DNA from: an uncultured Bacteroidota bacterium | GTDB lineage: Bacteria > Bacteroidota > Bacteroidia > Flavobacteriales > Flavobacteriaceae | NCBI GenBank assembly: GCA_902559035.1 | Contig: CACEGG010000001.1 | Coordinates: 1-64,000 of the forward strand | Direction of reading: 5' to 3' | DNA length: 64,000 bases | Shown: piece after piece, positions 43,400 through 52,697 of the stretch | Layout of the letters: each line of letters starts with the position of its first letter | Numbering within the stretch: position 1 is the stretch's first letter | Made by a program: the position numbers and the translations under genes | Notes under the pieces: generated by a model | Told to the model about the DNA's origin: nothing | Database searches by the model: none | Seen by the model: only the letters and a program-made list of their open reading frames with translations

Positions 43400-43990
43400 G
43401 TGCTTGATTTAATCCCAAAAGCTTCACACGAACTAATAAAAAAATTAATCGATAGTGAAAACCTAACCATTAAGGTTGTTAAGACTAGAAAAACTAAACA
43501 TGGTGATTTTAGATCGCTAAAAAATAGAAAATTTCAAATTACTTTAAATCAAATTGATAATAAATATAGATTCTTAATAACGCTTGTGCATGAGTTAGCT
43601 CACTTTAAGGTTTTTCAGTCTTTTGGAAATAGTGTTAATCCACACGGAACTGAGTGGAAAAAAACATACAAATTTTTAATGTTACCTTTTTTAAATAATT
43701 TGATTTTTCCTGAAGATATTCTTAGACATTTAGCATTGCATATGATAAATCCACCTGCCACAACAGATTCGGATTTAAATTTAGTTGTTGCCCTTCAAAA
43801 ACACGATTTAATAGATGATAAAAAAATGTTTCTTTTTGAAATTCCTGAAAAAAGTATATTCATTCACAACTCAAGTAAATTGTTTGTTAAACTTTATAAA
43901 AGAAGAAAAAGATATATTTGTAAAGAATTAAGTTCTGGAAAAAAATATTTATTTTCTCCAGTTGCAAGAATTAAATTAAGTAAATTATGA
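43400..43990 (+). CDS. SprT-like zinc metalloprotease-domain protein
   Basis: A 196-residue protein with the SprT-like zincin motif HELAHF (about residues 64-69) and a downstream His in NPHGTEWKKTY, which would complete the zinc site. The C-terminal part (RYICKELSSGKKYLFSPVARIKLSKL) resembles a degenerate SprT zinc ribbon with one cysteine only. Family members include the DNA-protein crosslink protease Spartan, but bacterial roles are mostly unknown. The frame begins with GTG at 43400. It overlaps the nucleotidyltransferase gene by 4 bp. Confidence 0.88.
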   Translation: MLDLIPKASHELIKKLIDSENLTIKVVKTRKTKHGDFRSLKNRKFQITLNQIDNKYRFLITLVHELAHFKVFQSFGNSVNPHGTEWKKTYKFLMLPFLNNLIFPEDILRHLALHMINPPATTDSDLNLVVALQKHDLIDDKKMFLFEIPEKSIFIHNSSKLFVKLYKRRKRYICKELSSGKKYLFSPVARIKLSKL

Positions 43991-44391
43991 AAGTAGTTGC
44001 TGTAAGTGGTTATTTTGATCCTATACACGTTGGCCATTTAGAATATTTACGTTTATCAAAAAAACTAGGAGATAAATTGGTTGTGATTGTTAATAATAAT
44101 CATCAATGTATATTAAAAAAAGGAAAACCATTTATGGATGAAAAAGACAGACTAGAAATTGTAAAATCATTGGAAATGGTTGACGAAGTTTTCTTATCCA
44201 TTGACAAAGACAAGTCTGTTTGTGCCTCCTTAGAAGCCATTAAGCCAGATATTTTTGCCAACGGAGGGGATCGGTCTACAGGAGAAGTTCCAGAAGCAAA
44301 AATTTGTCAAAAATATAACATTATGATGACTGATGGTTTGGGAGATAAAATAAGGAGTTCATCGGAACTTACAGGTTTAACTCAAATTTAA
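43987..44391 (+). CDS. Cytidylyltransferase-like nucleotidyltransferase
   Basis: A 134-residue single-domain HxGH nucleotidyltransferase: SGYFDPIHVGHLEYL near residues 7-21, and the RSSSEL segment near the C terminus equivalent to ISTT/RSST. The length fits glycerol-3-phosphate cytidylyltransferase (TagD) or heptose-1-phosphate adenylyltransferase (HldE C-terminal type) families; GYFDPIHVGH and FANGGDR are closer to the latter. I cannot choose the substrate. Confidence 0.85.
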   Translation: MKVVAVSGYFDPIHVGHLEYLRLSKKLGDKLVVIVNNNHQCILKKGKPFMDEKDRLEIVKSLEMVDEVFLSIDKDKSVCASLEAIKPDIFANGGDRSTGEVPEAKICQKYNIMMTDGLGDKIRSSSELTGLTQI

Positions 44392-44394
44392 ATT

Positions 44395-45867
44395 TTGGAA
44401 AATAAATTTAACTTCTCGGATGATAATATATCAAAAGAAAAATTAGATTCCTCAATCTCCAATAATGCAAAAGGTTTATTTAATTCTTTAATTTCTTTTT
44501 TCAAAGAAGTTCTTGATTTTAGAAAAGAAGCAGATAGAGATCACACAATAAATTCAATAAAAGCCGATATATCTATCAAAGGTCCTAATGCTTGGATTCT
44601 TATCTGTTCTATATTAGTTGCATCTGTAGGTTTAAATGCTAACTCTATTCCAGTAGTTATTGGAGCAATGCTTATCTCTCCACTTATGGGGCCAATTTTA
44701 GGTTTTGGTTTGTCAATAGCTATTAATGATTTAGAAACTCTTAAAAAATCCATTATCAACTTTTCAGTTATGGTATTTTTAAGTGTTTTTACTGCATACT
44801 TGTTTTTTTCTTTTTTTCCTCTAAGAGAAGAATCTTCTGAGTTATTATCAAGAACAGAACCAGATATCAGAGATGTATTAATTGCTTTTTTTGGAGGCTT
44901 GTCTTTAATTATTGCTAAAACTAAAAAAGGTACTATATCTCCAGTTATATTTGGTGTAGCTATAGCTACAGCTTTAATGCCTCCTTTATGTACAGTAGGT
45001 TATGGTTTGGCTGTTGGTAATGCTTCATTTTCAATGGGAGCAATGTATTTATTTATGATTAATTCATTGTACATTGTGTTAGCAACTTTTATAACGGTAA
45101 AGTTTCTTAGATTTCCACTTATTAATTATGTTAACTCAACAAGAAGAAGATTGATTTCGAGAATAGTAACGTTACTTTCAATTGTAATGTTAATTCCAGC
45201 ATTTTTCACTTTCACTGGTGTCTTGTATGAAAGTAAGTTTAATAATTCAATTGACGAGTTTTTTGAACGTGAACTAGAGGGTTTAAAAAGTAAAGATTAT
45301 TTAAAATTAAATTCAAAAAGAAATTATAATATTGATAACGATGGCTTTCTTTTCCCATGGAGAGATAAAACTTCTTCTGTTATATTCAACAGTTATGGTT
45401 TAGAACCAATTTCAAATGATATTATCTCATTGTTAAAAACAAAAATCAAATCTTACCCTCATTTATCATTAACCATGATACAATTTAATCAACAAGAAGT
45501 TGAAAATGATTTTAAAGAACAAAAAAAGTTCTTGGCTGAACTTAGAACAAGAGATTCACTAGAATTATCAGATAAAACAAAACAAATTCAATTATTAGAA
45601 GAAAAACTATCAAGCCTTGAAAAAATTCAATCTATTAATAAGTTGTACCAAACTTTAATAAATGATATTAAATTTAATTACGATCAATTAGAAGAAATTA
45701 GTATTCAAAATTTAATAGGTTCAATTGATGAAAGAGATCCTGTATTTTTAATTAAATGGAATGATACGTTGAGTGAAAATGAAATTATTAGGCAACAACA
45801 AAAAATAAAGGAATGGTTAACGATCAAGTTAGAATCACAGTCTTTTTTTATAAAAAGATTTAAATAA
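44395..45867 (+). CDS. DUF389-domain membrane protein
   Basis: A 490-residue protein with about six membrane helices in residues 60-285, containing the DUF389 core (ILICSILVASVGLNANSIPVVIGAMLISPLMGPILG; GVAIATALMPPLCTVGYGLAVG). A long cytoplasmic or periplasmic C-terminal region (290-490) is predicted to include a coiled coil around EQKKFLAELRTRDSLELSDKTKQIQLLEEKL. The function of DUF389 is unknown. The frame starts with TTG at 44395, 3 bp after the previous gene. Its stop abuts the convergent ABC transporter gene with no gap. Confidence 0.88.
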   Translation: MENKFNFSDDNISKEKLDSSISNNAKGLFNSLISFFKEVLDFRKEADRDHTINSIKADISIKGPNAWILICSILVASVGLNANSIPVVIGAMLISPLMGPILGFGLSIAINDLETLKKSIINFSVMVFLSVFTAYLFFSFFPLREESSELLSRTEPDIRDVLIAFFGGLSLIIAKTKKGTISPVIFGVAIATALMPPLCTVGYGLAVGNASFSMGAMYLFMINSLYIVLATFITVKFLRFPLINYVNSTRRRLISRIVTLLSIVMLIPAFFTFTGVLYESKFNNSIDEFFERELEGLKSKDYLKLNSKRNYNIDNDGFLFPWRDKTSSVIFNSYGLEPISNDIISLLKTKIKSYPHLSLTMIQFNQQEVENDFKEQKKFLAELRTRDSLELSDKTKQIQLLEEKLSSLEKIQSINKLYQTLINDIKFNYDQLEEISIQNLIGSIDERDPVFLIKWNDTLSENEIIRQQQKIKEWLTIKLESQSFFIKRFK

Positions 45868-46620
45868 TTAAATGTGTTTTTTTACTTTCTTTAATAGCTC
45901 TGAAGAGTATACAAAATCTGTAACTGATTGATTATTGGTTTTTAAAATTTCTTTATTAGTTCCTTCCCAGTTTTTTTCACCAGAGACTAAAAAAACTATT
46001 TTCTCACCAATTTCTATTACTGAATTCATATCATGAGAATTAATTATTGTTGTTATATTAAATTCTTTAGTAATCTCTTGAATTAATTTATCAATTACAA
46101 TTGCTGTTTTAGGATCTAGACCAGAATTAGGTTCATCACAAAAAAGATACTTAGGATTCATTACTATTGCTCTCGCAATAGCTACTCTCTTTTGCATACC
46201 ACCAGAAATTTCAGAGGGTAATTTATCTATTGCTTTAGTTAGTTCAACTCGATCAATAGCTTTAATTGCTTTTTCTCTAATTTCATCTTCATTAAGTTCA
46301 GATAACATATCAAGTGGAAACATCACATTCTCAATCACAGACATAGAATCAAAGAGAGCACTTCCTTGAAAAACCATTCCCATTTGTCGTCTAAGCAACG
46401 TTCTCTCACTTTCATTCATGTTTTGATTTGACACACCATCATAAATTATTTGACCAGAATCTGGTTCATGAAGTCCTAACAAACATTTTAATAATACGGT
46501 TTTTCCGGAACCACTTTGCCCAATAATTAGATTTGTTTTTCCTTTTTCAAAAGAAGTCGAGATGTCTTTTATAATGCTAATTCCATCAAATGATTTTTCT
46601 ATATTTTTAATCTCGATCAT
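45868..46620 (-). CDS. Mla-type ABC transporter ATP-binding protein
   Basis: A 250-residue ATPase: Walker A GQSGSGKT (about residue 35), Q loop MGMVFQGSALF, signature SGGMQKRVAIARAI (about 137), Walker B YLFCDEPNSGLDP and switch His in IINSHD. It belongs to the MlaF/Mkl group that energises phospholipid or lipid traffic between membranes. I start at the ATG at 46618-46620, which overlaps the permease stop by one base; upstream in-frame sequence lies inside the permease gene. Confidence 0.92.
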   Translation of the reverse strand: MIEIKNIEKSFDGISIIKDISTSFEKGKTNLIIGQSGSGKTVLLKCLLGLHEPDSGQIIYDGVSNQNMNESERTLLRRQMGMVFQGSALFDSMSVIENVMFPLDMLSELNEDEIREKAIKAIDRVELTKAIDKLPSEISGGMQKRVAIARAIVMNPKYLFCDEPNSGLDPKTAIVIDKLIQEITKEFNITTIINSHDMNSVIEIGEKIVFLVSGEKNWEGTNKEILKTNNQSVTDFVYSSELLKKVKKHI

Positions 46621-47354
46621 TAGCTTAAAAGTAATTGAGTTATTACAAAGTTTACAATAATTATAATTATAGAGGTCCATACAAAAGATAAAGTACTAGC
46701 CTTACCAACCTCAAGTGCTCCACCTTTCATGTAATAACCGTGATATGAGGGAACAGTAGCAAGTATAAATGCAAATAGTACTGTTTTTATATAAGCATAG
46801 CTGACATGATATGGATCAAAATCCATTTGAATTCCAGAAATAAATGCTTCACTAGGAACCCCTGCAAAAGACATTGCCACAAATCCTCCGAAAATTGCTA
46901 TAAACATAGCAACTGTTATTACAAATGGATAAAATAGAAGAGCAATGATTTTTGGAAAAACTAAGTAGTTTAAAGGATTTATTCCCATGACCTCAAGAGC
47001 ATCTATTTGTTCAGTAACTCTCATTGTTCCAATACTAGACGTAATATAAGACCCTACTTTTCCAGCCATTATAATTGACATGAAAGTTGGAGCAAACTCA
47101 AGAATAACAGATTGTCTAGTTGCAAAGCCTATCAATGATTTAGATAAAAAAGGACTACTGAGATTTAAAGCAGTTTGGATAGCAACAACACCACCAATAA
47201 AAAAAGATAATATCGCAACAATTGGGATTGATTCAATAATTAAATCATTAATTTCTTTGAAAATTAGTTTTCTTTGAATTTTCCATTTACTTGGCTTAAA
47301 AAAAGACATTTTAATCATAATAAAATATCTACCTATGTCACTCAAATAAAACAT
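46620..47354 (-). CDS. MlaE-type ABC transporter permease
   Basis: A 244-residue MlaE/DUF140 permease with five or six helices: SIPIVAILSFFIGGVVAIQTAL, the EFAPTFMSIIMAGKVGSYITSSIGTMRVTEQIDALEVMGINPLNYLVFPKIIA hallmark region (abbreviated positions about 80-135), and HGYYMKGGALEVGKAST near the C terminus. It pairs with the downstream ATPase. No MCE (MlaD) substrate-binding gene is adjacent. The gene ends 1 bp into the ATPase start and begins 2 bp after a ketoacyl synthase gene. Confidence 0.92.
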   Translation of the reverse strand: MFYLSDIGRYFIMIKMSFFKPSKWKIQRKLIFKEINDLIIESIPIVAILSFFIGGVVAIQTALNLSSPFLSKSLIGFATRQSVILEFAPTFMSIIMAGKVGSYITSSIGTMRVTEQIDALEVMGINPLNYLVFPKIIALLFYPFVITVAMFIAIFGGFVAMSFAGVPSEAFISGIQMDFDPYHVSYAYIKTVLFAFILATVPSYHGYYMKGGALEVGKASTLSFVWTSIIIIIVNFVITQLLLS

Positions 47355-47356
47355 AA

Positions 47357-48421
47357 TTAAACTTTATAAGTAATAGCATTTATATTCATACCAGCACCAA
47401 CACTTCCGAACATTACAATATCTCCTTTTTTTAATGAATGATCATCAAGTTTTAAATTTTTCACAAGGTCAAATAAAGTTGGTATTGTAGCTACAGAGCT
47501 ATTACCTAATTTATTTATTGACATTGGAAGGATGTTTTTTGGAGTTTTCATGTCATACAATTTAAAAAATCTATTAACAATTGCTTCATCCATTTTTTCA
47601 TTTGCTTGATGAAGAAAAACTTTCTTGACATCTTTAATAGAATATTCACTTTCGTCTAAACAATCTTTCATAGCTTTTGGAACATGTACTATTGCAAATT
47701 CATAAACTTTACGTCCATGCATTTTTATAAATTTTGTTTTAGATAAATCAGCTGTATCATAAGATTCTCCAAAAAATAAATAAAAGGTTTCTTTATCTGT
47801 ATATGTACAACTTTTGTGAGATAGAATACCACTTATATTTTCTTCTTTTTTCAATTCTATTATTGAGGCACCAGCACCATCAGCATAAATCATTGAGTCT
47901 CTATCCTTTACATCATAAGTTCTTGAAAGTGTTTCAGCTCCGATTACCAAACAAGTTTTGGCCATTCCAGATTTTATAAAAGATTGAGCTTGAATAACAC
48001 CTTCAAGCCATCCAGGACATCCAAAAATTATGTCATAACAAACACAAGAAGGATTTTTTATACCCAAATTAAATTTAACTCTACTAGCCAAGCTAGGGAG
48101 CATATCGGATTGTTCAGTATCTTTTTTAATGTCACCAAAATTATGAGCTACGATAATATAGTCTATATTTTCTTGATCAATTTTTGCATCTAAGATTGCT
48201 TTTTCTGCAGCAAAAAAAGCCAAGTCAGATGCATTTAAGTGATCTTTTGCATATCGTCTTTCTTCGATTCCAGTTATTGATTTAAATTTTTTGATAATAA
48301 TATCATTGCTGACATTAAAAACAGATCCATCAGCATTTAAAAAATTTGCTTCTAAAAAATCTTCATTTTTTTTTGTTAAAAGAGGAATATAGGATCCGGT
48401 TCCCGTAATTTTAATTGACAT
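47357..48421 (-). CDS. 3-oxoacyl-ACP synthase III family protein
   Basis: A 354-residue thiolase-fold condensing enzyme. The catalytic triad is readable: Cys 135 in DIIFGCPGWLEG, His in FLHQANEKMDEAI (about 280) and Asn in KLGNSSVATIP (about 315). It is longer than house-keeping FabH and its active-site flank FGCPGW differs from the usual AACSGF. This suggests a KAS III paralogue for a special starter unit or for another acyl condensation. It lies 2 bp upstream of the MlaE permease gene, hinting at a lipid-related role. Confidence 0.88.
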   Translation of the reverse strand: MSIKITGTGSYIPLLTKKNEDFLEANFLNADGSVFNVSNDIIIKKFKSITGIEERRYAKDHLNASDLAFFAAEKAILDAKIDQENIDYIIVAHNFGDIKKDTEQSDMLPSLASRVKFNLGIKNPSCVCYDIIFGCPGWLEGVIQAQSFIKSGMAKTCLVIGAETLSRTYDVKDRDSMIYADGAGASIIELKKEENISGILSHKSCTYTDKETFYLFFGESYDTADLSKTKFIKMHGRKVYEFAIVHVPKAMKDCLDESEYSIKDVKKVFLHQANEKMDEAIVNRFFKLYDMKTPKNILPMSINKLGNSSVATIPTLFDLVKNLKLDDHSLKKGDIVMFGSVGAGMNINAITYKV

Positions 48422-48454
48422 TTAAACTTATTTACTTACTAAGTTATGAAAAAG

Positions 48455-51277
48455 TCATTGATAAGACTCGATGGGTTCACAGGTACATACTAAATTTCTA
48501 TCTCCATATGCATCGTCTACTCGTCTAACTGTTGGCCAAAACTTATTATTTAACACGTATGAGGTTGGAAATGCTGCTTGCTGTCTTGAGTAAGAAAAAT
48601 TCCAGTTTTCACTTCCTATCATTTTCATAGTATGAGGAGCATTTTTTAATAGTTCAGGAGATTCATCAATTTCTTTTCTAATAAGAATCATTGCATCACA
48701 GAATCTATTTATCTCGTCTAAATTTTCACTTTCAGTTGGCTCAATCATCATAGTTCCAGGGACAGGGAATGATACAGTGGGCGCATGAAAGCCATAATCA
48801 ATTAGCCTTTTAGCTATATCCATCACTTCAATTCCTTGAGATTTGAAAGGCCTACAATCAATTATTAGTTCGTGGGCAGATCTCCCGCCTTCACCTTTAT
48901 ATAAAATTTCATAATGATTTTCAATACGATTTTTTATATAATTTGCATTGAGAATAGCATATTGAGTTGATGCTTTTAATCCTTCTGAACCTAACATTTT
49001 TATATATCCATATGAAATTACGCATGCAAGAGCAGATCCCCACGGTGCTGCTGAAATTGCTTTTACACTATTTTTAGTGCTAACGTTGATTATTGGATTA
49101 TTTGGTAAAAATGGAACAAGATGTTTTGCTACACATATTGGTCCTACGCCGGGACCTCCACCACCATGAGGGATTGCAAAAGTTTTATGCAAATTGAGAT
49201 GGCATACATCAGCCCCAATTATAAATGGATTTGTTAAACCAACTTGTGCGTTCATGTTGGCTCCGTCCATATAAACTTGACCGCCATTATCATGAATGGT
49301 TTTTGTAATCTCTTGTATTGAGGATTCAAAAACACCATGAGTAGAAGGATAAGTTATCATTAAAGCAGCTAAATTATCTTTATAGTGTTCTGCTTTTTCT
49401 TTTAATTCATCAACATTAATATTTCCATGTTTATCGGTTCCAACAACAACTACCTTCATTCCAGCCATTACAGCTGATGCAGGATTAGTTCCGTGTGCAG
49501 AAGATGGTATTAAACAAATATTCCTATGTTCGTTTGATATACTTTTTAAATATTCTCTTATGACCATGAGCCCAGCGTACTCACCTTGAGCTCCTGAATT
49601 TGGTTGTAATGAAGTTCCGCTAAATCCTGTTATTTCGTTTAGTTGTTTCTCTAATTTTTTTAGCAGTTTTTGATACCCTCTTGCTTGATCTAATGGTGCA
49701 AAAGGGTGAATATTATTCCATTTGCTCCAACTAATTGGAATCATTTCAGATGCAGCATTCAATTTCATTGTACATGAACCCAAGGAAATCATTGAATGGG
49801 TTAATGAAAGGTCTTTTCTTTCCAAGTTTTTAATATATCTCATTAATGCAGTCTCTGAATGATACTTATTAAAAATTTCTAAAGACATAAAATCAGATGA
49901 TCTGTTTAAATTTTCAGGAATTCTTGAAAGATTGAATTTGGTTTCAATTTCAAATAAATCAGCATTTAAAGATTTTGCAATTGTATCAACAATGATTTGA
50001 ATATCTTTTAGTGAAGTAGCTTCATTTATAGAAATAGATATTTCATTTTCATTTATATAATTGAAATTTAATTTATTAATAATTGCAATTTTTTTTATTT
50101 TTTTTGATGAAACTTTTAATCTAATGGTATCAAAAAAATACTTGTTCAATTGTTGAACACCTATTTTTTCTAAATTTTTTTCAAGTAATATTGCTTTTAG
50201 GTGAATAGAGCTAGCAATTTCTTTTAAACCTTTAGGCCCATGATATACACCATACATACCTGCCATAACCGCTAAAAGAACTTGAGAAGTACATATGTTT
50301 GATGTAGCCCTATCTCTTTTTATGTGTTGTTCTCTAGTTTGTAAAGCCATTCTAAGGGCAGGATCTTCATCAACATCTTTGGTTAAACCAATTATTCTTC
50401 CAGGAACAGATCTTTTATATTCTTCTTTAGTTGCAAAGTATGCTGCATGAGGGCCTCCATATCCTAGAGGAATTCCAAACCTCTGAGAGGTTCCAACAAC
50501 AACATCAGCGTCAAAACAAGATGGTTTTTTTAGTAGACATAGAGAAAGTAAATCAGCTGCAACAATAATTTTTACATTATTATTAACAGCTTTAAGGCAG
50601 TATTTTTCAATGTCAATAATTTCACCATATAAACCAGGATATTGAATCAAGCATCCGTAGAATTTATCATCAAATTTAAATTCATTTAAATCACCAAAAA
50701 CAATTTCTATCCCCAAAGGTTCTGCTCGAGTTTCCAAGAGACTTATAGTTTGTGGTAGTGTATTTGTGGAGACTAAAAATTTAGTTACGTTATTTTTTTT
50801 CTGATCTCTAGTCCTTAAACTAAATAACATTGTCATTGCTTCAGCAGCTGCAGTACTTTCATCCAAAAGTGAGGCGTTAGCTAATTTCATACCAGTTAAG
50901 TCGGAAATTATCGTTTGATAATTTAATAAAGCTTCCATTCTACCTTGGGCAATTTCTGCTTGGTAAGGAGTGTAGGCAGTATACCAGCTTGGATTTTCTA
51001 AAATATTTCTTTTAATAACAGAGGGTACAATAGACTGATTATATCCCATTCCAATATAGGATTTAAAAACCTTGTTTTTTTTCCCAAGCCTTTCAATATG
51101 ACCCAGATATTCGTTTTCACTTAATGGTTTTTTAAGTTTCATTTCTTTTTGAAGTCTTATATTCTCTGGAATAGTTTCAGAAATTAATTCATCAATATTT
51201 TTAACATTTAAATAATCAAGCATTTTAGCTTTATCGCTTTTGTTTATGCCTATGTGACGTTTGGAGAAACTATTCAT
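48455..51277 (-). CDS. gcvP: Glycine dehydrogenase (decarboxylating), P-protein
   Basis: A 940-residue fused-type P-protein of the glycine cleavage system. Both homologous halves are present: the N-terminal half begins RHIGINKSDKAKMLDYL and includes YTPYQAEIAQGRMEALLNYQT, and the C-terminal half has SCTMKLNAASEMIP, PNSGAQGEYAGL and the PLP lysine in HLNLHKTFAIPHGGGGPG (about residue 696). It decarboxylates glycine and passes the aminomethyl group to lipoyl-GcvH. The other gcv genes are not nearby, as is common in Bacteroidota. Confidence 0.97.
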   Translation of the reverse strand: MNSFSKRHIGINKSDKAKMLDYLNVKNIDELISETIPENIRLQKEMKLKKPLSENEYLGHIERLGKKNKVFKSYIGMGYNQSIVPSVIKRNILENPSWYTAYTPYQAEIAQGRMEALLNYQTIISDLTGMKLANASLLDESTAAAEAMTMLFSLRTRDQKKNNVTKFLVSTNTLPQTISLLETRAEPLGIEIVFGDLNEFKFDDKFYGCLIQYPGLYGEIIDIEKYCLKAVNNNVKIIVAADLLSLCLLKKPSCFDADVVVGTSQRFGIPLGYGGPHAAYFATKEEYKRSVPGRIIGLTKDVDEDPALRMALQTREQHIKRDRATSNICTSQVLLAVMAGMYGVYHGPKGLKEIASSIHLKAILLEKNLEKIGVQQLNKYFFDTIRLKVSSKKIKKIAIINKLNFNYINENEISISINEATSLKDIQIIVDTIAKSLNADLFEIETKFNLSRIPENLNRSSDFMSLEIFNKYHSETALMRYIKNLERKDLSLTHSMISLGSCTMKLNAASEMIPISWSKWNNIHPFAPLDQARGYQKLLKKLEKQLNEITGFSGTSLQPNSGAQGEYAGLMVIREYLKSISNEHRNICLIPSSAHGTNPASAVMAGMKVVVVGTDKHGNINVDELKEKAEHYKDNLAALMITYPSTHGVFESSIQEITKTIHDNGGQVYMDGANMNAQVGLTNPFIIGADVCHLNLHKTFAIPHGGGGPGVGPICVAKHLVPFLPNNPIINVSTKNSVKAISAAPWGSALACVISYGYIKMLGSEGLKASTQYAILNANYIKNRIENHYEILYKGEGGRSAHELIIDCRPFKSQGIEVMDIAKRLIDYGFHAPTVSFPVPGTMMIEPTESENLDEINRFCDAMILIRKEIDESPELLKNAPHTMKMIGSENWNFSYSRQQAAFPTSYVLNNKFWPTVRRVDDAYGDRNLVCTCEPIESYQ

Positions 51278-51401
51278 TTTTAAAAAATATTTTGATTAAA
51301 AATAACTAATAACATTAATAAATTAGCATAATTTTAATACTTTGAGTTAAAAGTTTTTAACTTAATAATTAACCAAATTTTAAGTATCCATTCAAAATTA
51401 A

Positions 51402-52214
51402 ATGTTATTAATAAAAAAGAGTTTTGATTTTTATGTTAAATCTAGTCTTCATCTGGGAATTTGTGTGATTTGTTTGTATTTGGTAAATGTTTTAAAACAT
51501 GATATTGAAGTTGATTATTTAATAATAACTTTTCTTTTTAGTTCAACCATCATAGTATACAATTTTATAAAATATGGACATAATCTTCCAAATTATTCAA
51601 CGTCAAAGAATTCTGTCTTAAAAACGATTAAGTTTTTAAGTTTTTTTTGTGGATTTGCCTTAATTTATACATTATTTTTTTTAAAATTTTATACACTATT
51701 ATTTGGAACTTTTCTTTTTTTTATATGCATTTTATATGTTTTTCCTATGGGAAATTCAAAATTAAATTTTAGAAATTTAAGTAAGGTGAAATTATTTTTA
51801 GTTGCATTTTGCTGGAGTGCGTCAACTGTTTTTTTACCTATAATAGAAAACGGATTAAATAATTATTATTTCACTTTGATATTTTCTTTTCAAATATTTT
51901 GTTTAGTGATTATCTATACCATTCCATTTGAGATTAGAGATCTTCAAAATGATTCAATAGAATTACAAACAATTCCTCAAATTTTTGGCATTAAAAAATC
52001 TAAAAATATATGCTATTTCTTAATCATAGTATTTTCACTTCTCTCTTTTATTAATAGTGGAATTGGAGCATACTTTCTTTCAGACATAGTTCTATCCTTT
52101 GTACTGTTTTTTATAGTTTATATAACCAAAAAAAATCAGTCAGAGTATTTCTCAAGTTTTTGGGTTGAATCAGTACCTATATATTGGTTGATGTTTTGTG
52201 TTTTGCTTAAATAA
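51402..52214 (+). CDS. UbiA-like polytopic membrane protein
   Basis: A 270-residue protein with about eight or nine membrane helices. The overall pattern resembles the UbiA prenyltransferase superfamily. The second Asp-rich motif appears to be present as EIRDLQNDSIELQTIPQIFGIKKSKN (about 188-212), but the first (NDxxDxxxD) is replaced by YNFIKYGHNL near residue 51, without acidic residues. It may therefore be a non-catalytic or divergent member. I remember similar genes next to gcvP in Flavobacteriia. Function is not known. Confidence 0.65.
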   Translation: MLLIKKSFDFYVKSSLHLGICVICLYLVNVLKHDIEVDYLIITFLFSSTIIVYNFIKYGHNLPNYSTSKNSVLKTIKFLSFFCGFALIYTLFFLKFYTLLFGTFLFFICILYVFPMGNSKLNFRNLSKVKLFLVAFCWSASTVFLPIIENGLNNYYFTLIFSFQIFCLVIIYTIPFEIRDLQNDSIELQTIPQIFGIKKSKNICYFLIIVFSLLSFINSGIGAYFLSDIVLSFVLFFIVYITKKNQSEYFSSFWVESVPIYWLMFCVLLK

Positions 52215-52218
52215 GAGT

Positions 52219-52695
52219 CTACTTTATTGAATCCTTTAAAACTTTGTCTTTTAATCCTTCTTTATATTTCAATATATTTTTTAAGATTTTAGGATCACTT
52301 GTTCCTATAATTTTAGCAGCTAATATTCCAGCATTTTTACTTCCGTTTAAAGCTACTGTTGCAACCGGAACACCACCTGGCATTTGAAGAATTGAAAGTA
52401 TAGAATCCCATCCATCAATAGAGTTTCTAGATTTAACAGGAACACCAATTACTGGCAGTGGTGTAATTGATGCAATCATTCCTGGTAAATGTGCAGCACC
52501 ACCGGCTCCTGCTATAATTACAGAATATCCATTTTTATGTGCTTTTTTACCATATTCCATCATCTTCTCAGGTGTTCTGTGAGCCGAAACTATTTCAGCA
52601 TCATTTTCAACACCTAATTCATTTAAGATATCTATAGCCTCTTGCATAATTGGAAGATCTGATTTGCTTCCCATAATGATTCCAACTTTTGCCAT
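52219..52695 (-). CDS. purE: N5-carboxyaminoimidazole ribonucleotide mutase PurE
   Basis: A 158-residue class I PurE that converts N5-CAIR to CAIR in purine biosynthesis. The start VGIIMGSKSDLPIMQEA, SAHRTPEKMMEYG (with the His-Arg pair), and AGAGGAAHLPGMIASITPLPVIGVP are all canonical. It follows purK after 2 bp, so the pair acts sequentially and is cotranscribed. Confidence 0.96.
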   Translation of the reverse strand: MAKVGIIMGSKSDLPIMQEAIDILNELGVENDAEIVSAHRTPEKMMEYGKKAHKNGYSVIIAGAGGAAHLPGMIASITPLPVIGVPVKSRNSIDGWDSILSILQMPGGVPVATVALNGSKNAGILAAKIIGTSDPKILKNILKYKEGLKDKVLKDSIK

Positions 52696-52697
52696 AT

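Noticed and set aside
45868-46680. Longer 270-codon version of the Mla ATPase
   Set aside because: The first 20 residues (Cys/Asn/Tyr-rich) lie inside the permease gene and do not resemble ABC ATPases; the ATG at 46618-46620 begins the conserved domain.
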